Shown in pieces: positions 1 through 12,039 of a stretch of 64,000 nucleotides of DNA; position 1 is the first letter of the stretch, and every line of letters starts with the position of its first letter. A program made the position numbers and the translations under genes. The notes beneath the pieces are model-generated. The model searched no databases, was not told where the DNA came from, and worked only from the letters and a program-made list of their open reading frames with translations. Source of the stretch: Antedon mediterranea (taxonomy: Eukaryota > Echinodermata > Crinoidea > Comatulida > Antedonidae); contig NC_092677.1 of the NCBI RefSeq assembly GCF_964355755.1, positions 2,051,001 through 2,115,000 on the forward strand. The letters run 5' to 3'.

Positions 1-2062
1 CACGACGTCACAGTGGTATCATCCTGCTTGGAGATCTTAACATCGACTGGTTGGTGAACACATCTGGCAAACGTCATTTAGTTGATATAACGGAAACATA
101 TGGACTTGTTCAATTAGTCCCAACGTTCACTCGACCTTCATTGGATGATCCAACAGAAGGAACTCTTATTGATCACTTCTACATGAATCCGTCTGACAGT
201 CTTTCGTTAATACAAACCGCAGAAAATCCACTTGAATCTGACCACTTTGCTGTCGAATACAAATTTCAAATGCGAAAAGCTCAACCTGAACCAGCAGTAA
301 AGGCAGTTTTTGTCTTATGCGAATGCTGACACTATTCATCTTAACCAGTTATTGCACCTTGCCCCGTGGTGTATGGTGATTGACCATCAAGACATTAACT
401 CATCTTGGGAAGGCTGCCTGGACCTACTAGAGGCCGCGGTTAGAGACAGTGTCCCAGTGGTGATACGCAAGAAATCCAAGAACAAACCATGGATTACGAT
501 CGACATCTTACGGCTAGCCAACAAGAAACGAGCTCTGTTTAGAAAGTTTGTGAAGACTCAATCAATGGACATTTGTTGGACTAAATATAAACAAATTAGA
601 AATGATTTAAAATGCAAGACCAAAAGAGCGTATTATAATTATGTAAATAAGTTGTTTTCATCTCCTGACAACAAACGTAGATTCTGGGGACATGTCAGAA
701 TGAAACGTAAATCTTCTTGTGCTAGTGTTTTCATGCTTGATGGAACACAAATTGAAAAGCCGGAAGATATCGCTCAGTGCTTTCAAAATGTCTTTTCGTC
801 CGTTTTTAATTATTCTGAGAATATTCCAGATACTCCTTTACCTTGTTTATATCCACTACCAACCTTATCTAATGTTTATTTTTCTGTTTCACAAATCACT
901 AGCATGTTGCAGAAGCTTAAAACAAACAAGGCTGCAGGCCCAGACAACTTGTCTCACAAGCTTCTCCAGCTCTGTGCCCCGACATTTGCCTCAGTTCTTT
1001 ACGAGTTGTTTAAAATTTCTATTTCATCAGGTTGTGTGCCAGAAGGTTGGAAGAGGGCACATGTCACCCCTATCTATCTTTAAGAAAGGAGTGACTGCCG
1101 ATTTTAACAACTACCGCCCGGTGGCTTTAACATATATTGTGGGTAAATTGCTGGAGAGGCTTGTGGTGCAAGCACTTCTAAAACATGCTACTGACAATTG
1201 CTTGTTTATCGAAAACGAACATGGGTTTTTACCTAATAAATCATGTACCACGCAACTTGCAACTATTATCCATGACTGGTCCTCTATTTTAGATAAAAGA
1301 TCTCCACCCCATATTGATGCCATTTTTTTAGATATCTCGAAGGCCTTTGACCGGATGCCTTATGACATTCTCCTCAATAAGATTTTCCAGCAATTTAACA
1401 TTACTGGTGGTATATGGTACTGGTTAAAGTCTTTTTTAATTAAAAGATACCAAAAGGTTCAATTTCTGGGTGGAGGTAACCAGTGGGGTACCTCAAGGCA
1501 GTGTACTCGGTCCCATTCTTTTTAACTTTTTTTATTAACAATATTATTTGTTCACTTAAATGTAAAACTGCTATTTTTGCTGACGATACTCTTATTTATA
1601 ATGCAATTAACTCTCCTCAGGATTCTCTAAACCTTCAAGCTGATCTGGACCGACTTGGTCTGTGGAGCCAACCATATCGCATGCCTTTCAATGTTATGAA
1701 GACGAATGTCCTGCATGTCACACGTTCGCGTAACAGACAGTTGTCTAAATACCTTTTGTTTGGCTCTCATATTAGTCCGGTGACATCTTTTAAATAACTT
1801 GGTGTTACTTTTAACTCAAAATTGACCTGGGATGACCATGTCCATGTCATTGTTTCCAAAGCTAAACGTATGTTGGGCTTTGTTTGGAGTGTGGCTGGAC
1901 ATGCTTCGACCAGTGCATTTTTGTCTTTGTACAAAAGTCTTATTTTTCCCGGTCTAGAGTATGCGCAACCTGCTTGGTTTCCATGGACGAAGTCTTTGTC
2001 AGATCAGCTTGAGGGGGTACATAGGAGAGCAACTCGTCTTGCTCTCAAACACGTATCCGGAT
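1..2062 (+). mobile_element. Degenerate LINE (non-LTR retrotransposon): endonuclease end plus reverse transcriptase
   Basis: The left edge carries the end of an apurinic-like endonuclease (GDLNIDW near 30-50, then ESDHFAVEY near 232-258). From about 310 a reverse transcriptase follows, with GWKRAHVTPIY, a frame change near 1080, FNNYRPVALTY, FLDISKAFDRM (1325-1357), a disrupted region near 1490-1520 where GSVLGP is expected, and the catalytic FADDTLIY (about 1575-1598). An in-frame stop at 1795-1797 precedes LGVTFNSKLTWDDHV. Reading continues to about 2062 and then runs into a minisatellite. At least three frame breaks and one stop make this a dead copy. The motif order fits the CR1/Jockey group, but the exact clade cannot be named by eye. 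Its 5' end lies outside the window, and its likely C-terminus is at 4535-4877. Confidence 0.9.
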
Positions 2063-2066
2063 ATTC

Positions 2067-2340
2067 ACCCCCTGGACATTTACCCCCCGGACAACTACCC
2101 CCCGGACAACCACCACCTGGACCACTACCCCCTTAGGACAACTACCCCTTTAGGACAACTACCCCCCGGACAAATACCCCCCGGACAACTACCCCCTTAG
2201 GACAACAACCCCCTTAGGACAACTACCCCCTGGACAACTACCCCCCGGACAATTACCCCCTAGGAACAATTACCCCCCGGACAATTACCACCCGGACAAT
2301 TACCACCCGGATAATTACCACCCAGAAAACTATCCCTTTA
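2067..2340. repeat. Minisatellite, CCCCGGACAACTAC-type units
   Basis: Tandem 14-15-bp units of the form CCCCGGACAACTACC, with variants carrying TTAGGACAACTA and CCCAGAAAAC. The array abuts the truncated LINE reading frame. The same unit occurs in reverse complement at 3360-3655, so the two arrays form the arms of a large inverted structure. Confidence 0.9.
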
Positions 2341-2877
2341 GAACACCCTAACCACCCAGACCATTCAACAACCTGACTCTGCAACAGTGTATAATAGGAT
2401 TTAATAACTATATTTTAATTCGTTACTTTGACGAATTACTATTCATTATTGTAAACAAAAGTAAAAGATTGAACATAAATATAGCCTGGTATAAACTGAA
2501 GATTGTCACACATGATCATAGGATAGTCGAACGTATTATAGTACTCCCTGTATTTACTGTAAATACTGGGTTCGCTAATAATAATACTGTAATAATAATT
2601 TTTGCGTCAGGACAATGCTTCGATAACCACTGGTCTTAAAAGAATTAATTTTTGTCTCAAATTTGTCATATATGTATTTTTGTACACTTGAAGAATAATA
2701 TCACTTTTGATATTTGACCTCAATGTTCACTCACCGAATAAACGTCGATCTTTAAATAAATTCCCCTCAAATAAACGGTGACCATGTCACTCCCATGAAA
2801 CATCATATGGAATAATCGGCGTCTATTTCCATTAGATTATACCCCCTCCCATTGAATAAACAACTTTCTTCCAATAA
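2341..2877. other. Noncoding spacer between two minisatellites
   Basis: AT-rich sequence with no convincing ORF or recognisable element. It forms part of the spacer inside the inverted minisatellite pair. Confidence 0.5.
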
Positions 2878-3292
2878 ATGTCCCGAGACCCGAGACCAGA
2901 GACCAGAGACCCGAGACCCAATACGAAAAGGGAGACCTAAATATACGAAAAGGGAGACCCACGTACGAAAAGGGAGACCCCACTATACGAAAAGGGAGAC
3001 CCCCACTATACGAAAAGGGAGACCCTAATATACGAAAAGGGAGACCTAAATATACGAAAAGGGAGACCCAATTATACGAAAGGGAGACCCAAATATACAA
3101 AATGGGAGACCCAAAAATATACGAAAAGGGAGACCCACTAAAAGAAAAGGGAAACCCACTATAAGAAAAGGGAGACCCCACTATACGAAAAGAGAGACCA
3201 CGCTATACGAAAAGGGAGACCCTAATATAGGTCTCCCTTTTCGTATTGGGTCTCGTTTCAGGTCTCTGGTCTCGGGTCTCTAGTTTCGAAAC
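2878..3292. repeat. Minisatellite TACGAAAAGGGAGACC with inverted ends
   Basis: About 18 units of 16-19 bp built on TACGAAAAGGGAGACC. The left flank contains repeated GAGACCAGAGACCCGAGACC. The right end (3225-3290) turns into the reverse complement, GGTCTCCCTTTTCGTATTGG, followed by GGTCTCTGGTCTCGGGTCTC. The array is therefore itself a foldback with arms at about 2878-2945 and 3225-3292, nested inside the 2067/3360 inverted pair. The open frame through it (2837-3181, minus) is a repeat artefact. Confidence 0.9.
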
Positions 3293-3357
3293 ACCCGTTA
3301 AAAACAGATGATTTCATTTTTACAGAAACCGGTCCTATATATTTGTCTACTTTTGGA

Positions 3358-3660
3358 TGGGGAGGGGGGTAGTTGACCGGGGGGTAGATGACCGGGGGGT
3401 AGTTGACCGGGGGGGTAGTTGACCGGGGGGTAGTTACCCGGGGGTAGTTATCCTAAGGGGGTAGTTGTCCTAAGGGGGTGGTTGTCCGGGGGGTAGTTGT
3501 CCGGGGGGTTGTTATCCTAAGGGGGTAGTTGTCCTAAGGGGGTAGTTGTCCGGGGGGTAGTTGTCCGGGGGGTAGTTGTCCGGGGGGTAGTTGTCCTAAG
3601 GGGGTAGTTGTCCGGGTGGTAAACATCCGGGGGGTAACTGTCTAGGGGGTAGGTGTCCTA
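3358..3660. repeat. Minisatellite GGGGGGTAGTTGTCC-type units
   Basis: Tandem GGGGGGTAGTTGTCC units alternating with GGGGGTAGTTGTCCTAA. This is the reverse complement of the 2067-2340 array, including the CCTTAGGACAACTACC variant. Confidence 0.9.
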
Positions 3661-3861
3661 GAACCCTTATTATATTTCGTTTTAAGGTTCTGGTGGGGTT
3701 TCTGGACTGCAGCACAGTTCATGACTGTAGGCGAATAACGTTATGTCTAAAGATACGGTACCGTATCCATACTTTTAAAAACTAAAGGTACGGTAATTAT
3801 AGAGGGCGCTATGTAATGTGGATGTTAATCAAATAGGTTATTGCATTGGTGTTCTGCAAGC

Positions 3862-3916
3862 CAGCTGTGTAGCCTAGTGGGCATGTGATGAGGCTTTGGC
3901 TGGGGGTTCGATATTC
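3862..3916 (+). other. tRNA-like pol III promoter segment (SINE head)
   Basis: TGTAGCCTAGTGGGCATGTG matches an A box (TRGCNNAGYNGG), and GGGGGTTCGATATTC about 35 bp later matches a B box. No complete cloverleaf forms, so this is read as a tRNA-derived SINE head rather than a tRNA gene. A T-rich run follows. Confidence 0.6.
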
Positions 3917-3982
3917 TTCTTGACGTCTTTTTTTTTATTTATTTTTTTTAGTTTTTAATTTAAGAGAGATTATTTAGAGGGT

Positions 3983-4412
3983 TAGGTTTTTAATATTTAG
4001 GAAGGAGTTTAATATTTAGGAAGGAGTTTAATATTTAGGAAGGAGTTTAATATTTAGGAAGGAGTTTAATATTTAGGAAGGAGTTTAATATTTAGGAAGG
4101 AGTTTAATATTTAGGAACGAGTTTAATATTTAGGAAGGAGTAATATTTAGGAACGAGTTTAATATTTAGGAACGAGTTTAATATTTAGGAACGAGTTTAA
4201 TATTTAGGAACGAGTTTAATATTTAGGAACGAGTTTAATATTTAGAAACGAGTTTAATATTTAGGAACGAGTTTAATATTTAGGAACGAGTTTAATATTT
4301 AGGAACGAGTTTAATATTTAGGAACGAGTTTTATATTTAGGAACGAGTTTTATATTTAGGAACGAGTTTTATATTTAGGAACGAGTTTTATATTTAGGTA
4401 CGAGTTTTAGGA
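3983..4412. repeat. 19-bp minisatellite GAGTTTAATATTTAGGAAC
   Basis: About 22 units. Variants are ordered: the first units read GGAAGGAG, the middle units GGAACGAG, and the last ones have TTTTATATTTAGG. This suggests stepwise expansion from different founder units. Confidence 0.9.
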
Positions 4413-4534
4413 ATGCAATTTTACCGTACTTTTAGCAAACGGAAGCGCCCTCTATAATTACCGTATCTTTAGTTTTTAAAAGCATGGATACGGTACCGTA
4501 TCTTTAGCAACGGCGTTTTAATAAATACTCGTCA

Positions 4535-4877
4535 CAATGATCGCTTGTGCTTCAGGCATCAAGGACACAGGCTTTTTTTCATTCTATAGCAATCAGGTTA
4601 CCCTGTGTCTGGGACCAGCTTCCCAGACCGTTGACAGATGCTGCAGTCCTAGAAAGCCCATCAGCCTTCATTAGAAAAGTTCATATTCATTTTGGTTCGC
4701 TGTAACTGTTTTTTGTCTTTATGTCTTATATGTGTAAACTGACTTTGGGGTTGGGTCAACCGGCTCAGCTACAGTGATTAAGTTCACTTAGGTTGACCCT
4801 GGTCTCCCCAATTTCAGTTTTTTTTTGTTTTGTATATACTTAAATAGACCAAAATGAAATGAAATGAAATGAAATTA
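4535..4877 (+). mobile_element. LINE C-terminus and 3' tail, probably the distal half of the 1-2062 element
   Basis: A frame here reads FFHSIAIRLPCVWDQLPRPL and ends at a TAA near 4700, matching the usual C-terminus of CR1/Jockey-type ORF2 (R.P..WD.LP). A 3' UTR and an (AAATG)n tail at 4854-4876 follow. Strand and content fit the LINE at the window start, with about 2.5 kb of repeats between. Confidence 0.65.
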
Positions 4878-5359
4878 TTATCATTATTTTAAAAGGGGTG
4901 TTTTTTTATAAGTATACCTAATAAATACCTATAACTTCCAAAGTGGTGTTTTTAAATCAATGAGGTTTTTTGATTTGATAGTCAATAGGTTTGTCAACAA
5001 TAATCACGAAAAAAACACTGGGGTAAATTTCGTATATGTTTTGTGTTGCCAGAAAAATACCAAAAAATACCAAAAAATACAAACAAAATATCAATAAACA
5101 AAACACATGAAACACAATTTAAATATGGCTAATCCAATAATAAAATGTATATGTGGCTTGTCATAATGCTACTAGAGTCATACGAATAGTTTAGATAAAA
5201 TATGAGAATGTGTTGCCAGGTTAATTTCAATTAATTGCCAGAAAAACAGTATTTTGCATTGAAATATTTAGTCGATGGAAAATATTGTTAAACTTTGAAA
5301 TAATTGCGTCAATGGTTTTTATAAATTTTTAAATCTATTTTGTGTAAAGAGATACAGAA

Positions 5360-6560
5360 AGACCTCCCAAAAAAACTTGACCTTGTAAATAGGTCATTTG
5401 AGGTCAAAAGGGGTCAGAATGCAAAACAGGACAGGTCCCCACTTTACTACAACTATTTAGTGTTTGATCACAATTTACAAGATAGTTCATAAAAATTCAC
5501 AACAATTTTTTACCTATAGTGTTACCTTAGCAACCATTTCTATGTGTAACTAAGGAAAAAAAAAAAAAAACGTAAAAAAATGGCGTTTTTATCAATACAA
5601 AGAATTGGTTGCATTTGTAATTTTTCTCAATTTTACTTCTACTGCATTCTATTAATCTTAAAGTGATGACAAACTTGACCTTGTAAATTCATTCATTTTG
5701 AGGTCAAATGAGGTCAACATTTTACCTATAGTGTATTGTAGCAACTGTTTCTATACGTAACTAAGTACAATATTTTTAATATGGGGTTTCATGACTACAA
5801 ACAATTGATTACATAGCTTTACTACTTTTTCCCAAATTTACTTATCCACTGAATCCCAGAAAATTTCTGACCTTGTGAAAGGGTCATTTGTTGGGTCAAT
5901 TGTTATCTTAGAACCTGTTTCTATGCGTAACTAAGGATAATTGTTTTTTTTTTAATGCAGTTGAACCTCCCGTAAGTTGCCACCCTCGGGACCGACAGAC
6001 CGACATAGTGAACTATAGAGTAGCGTCCACGCGACTAAAAAAGGTCGGTCAAAATCTGTGTAGTTTTCTCAACTCTTCACAGTAATGTTTTTAAAACCTC
6101 TTCAAAATAAAGCTAATATATAAAGAAATACAATAAACATGCACCTCTAATTCATAGGTCCATGCAATAAGTATCACATTTTTCGATTGGCCGCTTACAA
6201 AAAATCTCATTTTTATAGTATAAAAAGGTGCCCGCAGCTGCTTACGGTAGGCACCAAATGCACTAATTAGATAGGAAGAACAAACAGGCTTTTCAAAGTG
6301 CGTCCGTTAAGGGAGGTGGCGGCTTACGGGAGGTGCCCGCTGTAAATAAAATGTGGGGTTTTCATGAATAAAAATAATCACAGAAGAAAGTTACGAATAT
6401 GACCTTGTGAAACGGTAATTTGAAAATGCAAATAAGGCATGCCTGCTAATAATCTACAAATTTAAATTTGTATAAGATAAATATGCAAAATCTAAATATC
6501 TCAATTTTAGTTACCATAGTAACTGTTGCTATGCATAACTAAGTTATAATTGTAAGTCGA
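5360..6560. repeat. Degenerate four-fold tandem repeat (GACCTTGTAAA / GTAACTAAG modules)
   Basis: A module beginning TTGACCTTGTAAATAGGTCA and ending in a CTATGNGTAACTAAG-like sequence recurs near 5380-5560, 5675-5770, 5865-5935 and 6395-6550. Copies are diverged and separated by AT-rich filler. The last two are split by a MITE. No coding potential is seen. Confidence 0.6.
5958..6342. mobile_element. MITE with CAGTTGAACCTCCCGTAAG / CTTACGGGAGGTGCCCGCTG ends
   Basis: Terminal inverted repeats of about 25 bp: ACCTCCCGTAAGTTGCCACC at the left, and GGTGGCGGCTTACGGGAGGT at the right. The ends read CAG...CTG. It is about 385 bp long and has no ORF. Confidence 0.7.
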
Positions 6561-8748
6561 AAGTGGTGGTGGATGGGCATGTGGGATCTGCTTAGGTTAG
6601 CAAATAAAAGAAGTAAACAAATGAAAGAGGAGCTTCAAAATAAGAGAGGAGTAATCTGTTGCAAAGATTAAAATTCACAACGATCTGATAATTTATTCAA
6701 ATTTCCAGAGGATATAACCTATAAATGACATTAAAACTGGGAATTACAGAATCTATAATTAAAAATATTGGTTTTTTTTCTCACAACACAACTAGAACTA
6801 TATAAAACATTAAGAATCTTTCTGACCAATGAGTTTAAAATCAAATAATCAAAGAAAAATAAAATGTTTTTACTAATATACCATGTTTTTTTTTTATAAA
6901 AATGCCTGTTTCTCGCAACACTGCTTGTAGATTTTTAAATTACCTCCGTATTTTATTTTAGAAATCAATTATTAAACATTAGAACTACCTATTTGTAATT
7001 AATCAGCTAAAAAAATACACCACTTTGGGCGTTATGGTCAAGTAAAGTTTAGTTGCATTGAACAATTTAAAAAAAGTGAAAAACACCCCTTTTTAAATAA
7101 ATGGTATCTCCCAAAGTATGAAATAAAAAAATAAATAAAAAATATGAAACAGGTACACGATGCATTGTTATTATGCATACACTAATTATTTTTTATAATT
7201 AAATGAACAAAACGAAAATATCGTTCATCAAAGTAGTACCAATATCCATTTTAAAAAACTTAAAAAAAGGACAAAATTTGTCAAAAACACAAATTTGGCT
7301 GTTGTCATGGAAATATACGTGTGAAATAAAAAATACTTCATATTTGATTTCTCTCAACACATATATAGCCATGTGCAAAATTTGAAAGAAATCCATTTTT
7401 TTTTAGTGCCACTCTTTTTGATATTTCTTTGATTCTTACAGACCATGGCTCTTAATAATCTATACAATAATATAAAAATTATTTTTCAGGGGGACAATAC
7501 ATCTCTAAGGCTTTAAATATCGAATTTATATATTAATATCAAAACAATCCATCATTGGTTTCGAGTTTATGGTTCATCGTAATAATAATGTTTATCTATT
7601 ACAGTACTGATCATTCATCACATCAATAATCAACACAATAAACAATCCATAATTGTGTTTATAAAAAATAGACGATAGACGATATTATTGCAGCAGATAA
7701 TTTTATTAAAGTTTATCAATCACAATTGGACGCAATAATTTGAACACGGTTATGATCTGGAAACACTTACCGCCACCCTGCCTAAAATTGTTGTGATATG
7801 ATTTTTTTTAAATAAGCATTTTTCTATACTATCACACAGATAATGTTATCTTATAGAACCATTAATATATTCAGCCTCAGAGACTGTAAAATGTTTAAAT
7901 TTACTTTAATAAAAATATTATATAAAGATATGTCTTAAACTAGTATTGTTTCATTTCACACAAAGCATTTGGCAGTACAGAAAGTTAAAAGCCATTACAA
8001 AAGTAATTACTAGATATTATAGTACTATAATGTACAAATCCTGAATTATGTCAAGCAGGATACAAAACGAGTACTGTAACATATTAAAGAAAATCACAAA
8101 ACTAACAAAAATTTATCAAAAAACATACTGTACAATCATGGAGGTAAAAAGTGACCTATAAAGGTCCATGATACAATTAACGAAAAACGCAAAAATTAAA
8201 TTAAAAAGGGCTTGCACAGTATAAATTGGTTCTTTTTTTTTTGTTTTGTTTTGTAAAATGTATTTTTAATATAGGCCTACTTCTTTAATTGTGAAATACT
8301 CGTTTCATGAATAAAATGTTAAAAAAGGTGCTGTAAATATAAATCGCTTAACTATTTATCTTAACAACATCTTGGCAACATGTACCATGTACATTCAAAA
8401 GACAAAATTAAAAACAAAAATTATTTTTAAATTCTTATATACAAAATTAACAAGGTGCGTTTTTCAAGGTATAGTATTCCTTAATCCATGGTTATAAGTG
8501 CACAATTTCCCATGGAGGTAATCGACGGCATCAATATTTCGGTTTTTGCTTTTCGGACCCGGTAAACTTGCCGCAAATGTGCCGCCTGTTTTCGCCCGCT
8601 CTACGAAAGCGGTATTGGAGATTTGCATCAATTACTACAAAGTTTAAAATGGTATCCATAGGCAACCGTTTTTCATTACCGTATCTAACATAATATGTAT
8701 AATTTTAACAGTGTCATGCTCTTTTCATCGTCTGGCCAGGTATTATAC

Positions 8749-8799
<51 letters not shown>

Positions 8800-9600
8800 A
8801 CCTTATAAAATACTGAAGATAAATACAAAACAAAATCATTCATCACTAATCAAATAAAATAATGAAATTGGAAGAAAATTCAAAGTAAAAACACTTATTT
8901 GTGTTTCTTTAGAAATGTAGTAAGTAACAATTAGATTATACAATAATTTATTTTATGATACTGTTCATAATTAAATTGCATACAAATGATTGCTATAGGT
9001 CTATATTTTGAAAGAAATGCATAAATAAATTAGACAAGTAGGCCTAGGCCTATAGGTGAAATAATCTAGACCCTATATATTTTATACTGAAATGAAATGT
9101 TTTTGCGTTACCTGTCACTAATATCTACATTATAAATCTATATATAATAAAAATACTATTATTTTACTTGCTATGTTCATTACATCATCATTAATTGTAT
9201 TACTACTCACTTAACAAAACGACGTCGTCTACTTTTTTTTCTCGCAAAATGGAACAAATGGAGCTTTAATTTTTGTCATTTAATATTTTCTTAAAATCAT
9301 TTTAGTTAATTCTAATATCAAACATTAAGTTGGTCATGTCTGCATTTAACATAAGAAAATAATCTTGTCTATTCAACTTCGTCATAATTAACCTGAAATA
9401 ATTTCTTTGGACATAGTATATGGCAAGAATAATTAATGAAAGACATTTAGTGGGGTTCCTTAGTTCTAAAAAAAGGATCGATACTTCAAATTTGGTTAGA
9501 AGCATGACATTTGGTATGGCAACTCGTATAAAAAATCAGTACTGTCGAAATTTCGCAACTTTTAAGATTTTAGGCCATTTAAAAATTTGATCTTTGAACT
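6561..9600. other. AT-rich noncoding stretch
   Basis: No gene recognised. Contains homopolymer-rich sequence, a TTTTTCAGGGGGACAATA motif at about 7484-7502 that recurs near 20753, and the (ATA)n microsatellite at 8746-8797. The overlapping opposite-strand ORFs at 7199-7396 look like chance. Confidence 0.5.
8746..8797. repeat. (ATA)n microsatellite
   Basis: About 16 uninterrupted ATA/TAA units. Confidence 0.95.
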
Positions 9601-9602
9601 CT

Positions 9603-9706
9603 TTGATCTCAGAACTCGTAAACCGTACATCCTATAAACACGAAAATGGCAAATGATGCAGAAGTACTACTATAGGAGATATTTAAAAATAATAGATCTG
9701 GACCTA
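9603..9706. repeat. Left arm of a ~2 kb inverted repeat pair
   Basis: ACTCGTAAACCGTACATCCT and the following segment, up to AATAGATCTGGACCTA, are found inverted at 11488-11635. This could mark the ends of a transposon or two MITE copies in opposite orientation. Confidence 0.6.
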
Positions 9707-11487
9707 TACGGCAAAACCTTCTTTAGTATTGGTGATTTAACATCATCCCTACAGTAATTCATGTAAAAATAGAAGTCATTCCTTTTCATTATTATGCTGT
9801 TTGTTAAAAAATAACTGTAATCCAACCCTCTCACATAGATTTACTTTAAATGCAAATGCAGTTGCAGAAAGCTGTTTTCTAAAAAATCTAAAGCCCTGCT
9901 CGGTTTAGTCGGTACAAAAGTGAAACAATTTTACCAACTGAAGAAAGATGTTACAATCAAAGAAAATGACAAAACAATGCCATAATATAGGCCTATATCA
10001 TTTCCAAACCTGGCATCTTCTTATGTTTTTTGTCAAGTATAAGTGGCGAGACCCATGAATACTGTTTAGTTTAGTAAAGTTATTTGTAAAAGTTCCATCC
10101 TTATTTGACCAGTGAAGCTATTTAGTTAACAATCCATAATCAAAATGCTTTATACTACTTGCATTGTGCAAGCTAATTGCTCAAACCATTCTAGATATCA
10201 TTACATTTAATGTTACAGTATATTTTTGTTGGTAGCTGGTACTCTAGACCATGGATGAGCAAAATCTGCACAAATTACTACATGGTAACTTTGACTTAAA
10301 GAGCACTTGCACCGACCATGTTTTTATCGGTTTACACATCATTATAGTCATGTCAAAGAATTTAATTGATAGGAAACTTAATGATTATAAACTATATTGT
10401 ACGTGTCCACAGTTTATCAGAAAATTAAACAACTGATAGTTACGAACAAATAACTTCAGTTACTTTAGAATTACTTGTACTTAGTTACTGTGTTTTGGGA
10501 TTGATGGACTTTACTACCTCAGCCTCACCATGGTTTGGACCGAGGTAAAAAAAATTTAACTTTTAGTAGCCCACCACTCTTTTAGTCACTAAAAATCTCT
10601 GTCCCGGACAATCTTCAGAAGGTTTGAAATAAGACTACGGCAAAGAACATACTGTAATGATGCATTAACTAATGGTGTTATTGTAAGGATTGTTACTTCT
10701 TTGACAAACTTTTAGGAATATAGACCTGGAAAATTCACTCTTAATGATACCGGTATAATGTTTTTCAGAGGATTAAAAATAGCTCCTTGTCATGTAGATT
10801 GGGGTTCCCTTTTATTACGCACACTGTATAATGTAGCCTACAAAGTTATGTGTGAAGATAACAATTACATTCCTACAATGTTTAAATGTTTTGTATAATC
10901 AACAACATTGAACATAAAAATTGCACTCGTAATCAATATTACAGCAAATATAATAAAACATTGAAAATAATGGGAATCATCCCCAGAACAATGTTTAAAT
11001 GGACTTTAACAGATGGACTTATATGTTTAGGGAATTGATTAGAACATTGGCCCAAACACAACCAGCTTGATGATAGGCAGACCGGGAAGAGTGAAATAGG
11101 GTTTAATGTTGTTCAGGGCTTCTTTAGTTGGTGGTATATCTTTATATGATTGCTGATTTTATTAGAAAAGATTAGCGTCAAACATATGGAATGATCCCCT
11201 CAGAATTCTGATACGTTCAAGACTGAGAAAGGGCAACACGGTATTGCGATGGACTTAGACCAGATTGAATATTTCATATGTTGTGTATACAACAAAGTGG
11301 ATGACGCTTGATTCACCAAAAAGCAACATACCATTACTGGAGGGCTGGTTTATAATCTGATCCAAGTATAATGTTGAATTAAGATACAAGCAGTTAATAA
11401 AAAAAAAAGAATGATTTCCCTCTTATTTCTTTTACATATTAACAACAATACTAAATGTCAACGCGGTAAAATGTCATATACTGTACA
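9707..11487. other. Noncoding interval between inverted arms
   Basis: No ORF longer than about 60 codons and no recognisable domain. If the flanking arms are TIRs, this would be the interior of a non-coding element. Confidence 0.4.
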
Positions 11488-11635
11488 GTAGGTCCAGATC
11501 TGTTATTTTTTTTTAAATAACTCCTATAGTATTGAGTTAAATACATATGTTTCTATTAAATGTGAATAGAAAGTAGTACTTCTGCATCATTTGCCATTAT
11601 TTTCGTGTTTCTAGGATGTACGGTTTACGAGTCCT
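11488..11635. repeat. Right arm of the inverted repeat pair
   Basis: Reverse complement of 9603-9706, interrupted by roughly 45 bp absent from the left arm. Confidence 0.6.
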
Positions 11636-11733
11636 TTACCTAATTTAATCATGTAGAAATTTGTCCATAACTTGTTATTGAGGAAAATGAGAAAGATAGT
11701 TCCTAGGAAGAAAAAATAAAATAAAATCTTAAT

Positions 11734-11804
11734 TTAGTCAAGTGGGTGTGTTTTATACCGCTTACTGCTTCTTCTTCTTCTTGCCGATGTGGGCTGCGAT
11801 TGTT
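11734..11804 (-). CDS. Possible terminal exon of the 14.8-21.4 kb gene
   Basis: On the minus strand an AG at 11805-11806 opens a phase-compatible frame of 23 residues (QSQPTSARRRRRSSKRYK, then THPLD) ending in TAA at 11736-11734. The acceptor has a purine-rich, poor pyrimidine tract, and the intron would be about 3 kb. Plausible but weak. Confidence 0.2.
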
Positions 11805-12039
11805 CTGAGTTTTTATTTTTACTAGGCAGTCTTATACTACCCTTATGTATTGATGAACCTTGATTGAAAATTTCATATTTACCATCACTTTCTGCAAACT
11901 TAAAAACACATTATATACATTTGTATGTTATATCAATAAGTATAAATAAAATAAGTAAATTGAAGAATTAAATTGTATTGATTTTATGGGTTCTTTAAGT
12001 AAATGGATCACCAAATACCAGAATTGTAGTTTTTATTAG

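Larger units (their letters stand above)
3738..4515. mobile_element. TIR element containing a tRNA-like segment and an internal 19-bp array
   Basis: Inverted arms of about 70 bp lie at 3738-3811 and 4443-4515. Both contain CTAAAGATACGGTACCGTAT and end inward with AATTATAGAGGGCGCT. Between them are a tRNA-like stretch, a T-rich tract and a minisatellite. No transposase ORF is present, so it would be non-autonomous. Target-site duplications could not be defined. Confidence 0.75.

Noticed and set aside
2837-3181. 114-codon minus-strand ORF rich in Phe/Ser/Gly
   Set aside because: Translation of the TACGAAAAGGGAGACC minisatellite.
3983-4412. CRISPR-like direct repeats
   Set aside because: Contiguous 19-bp tandem units without unique spacers, in a eukaryotic sequence.
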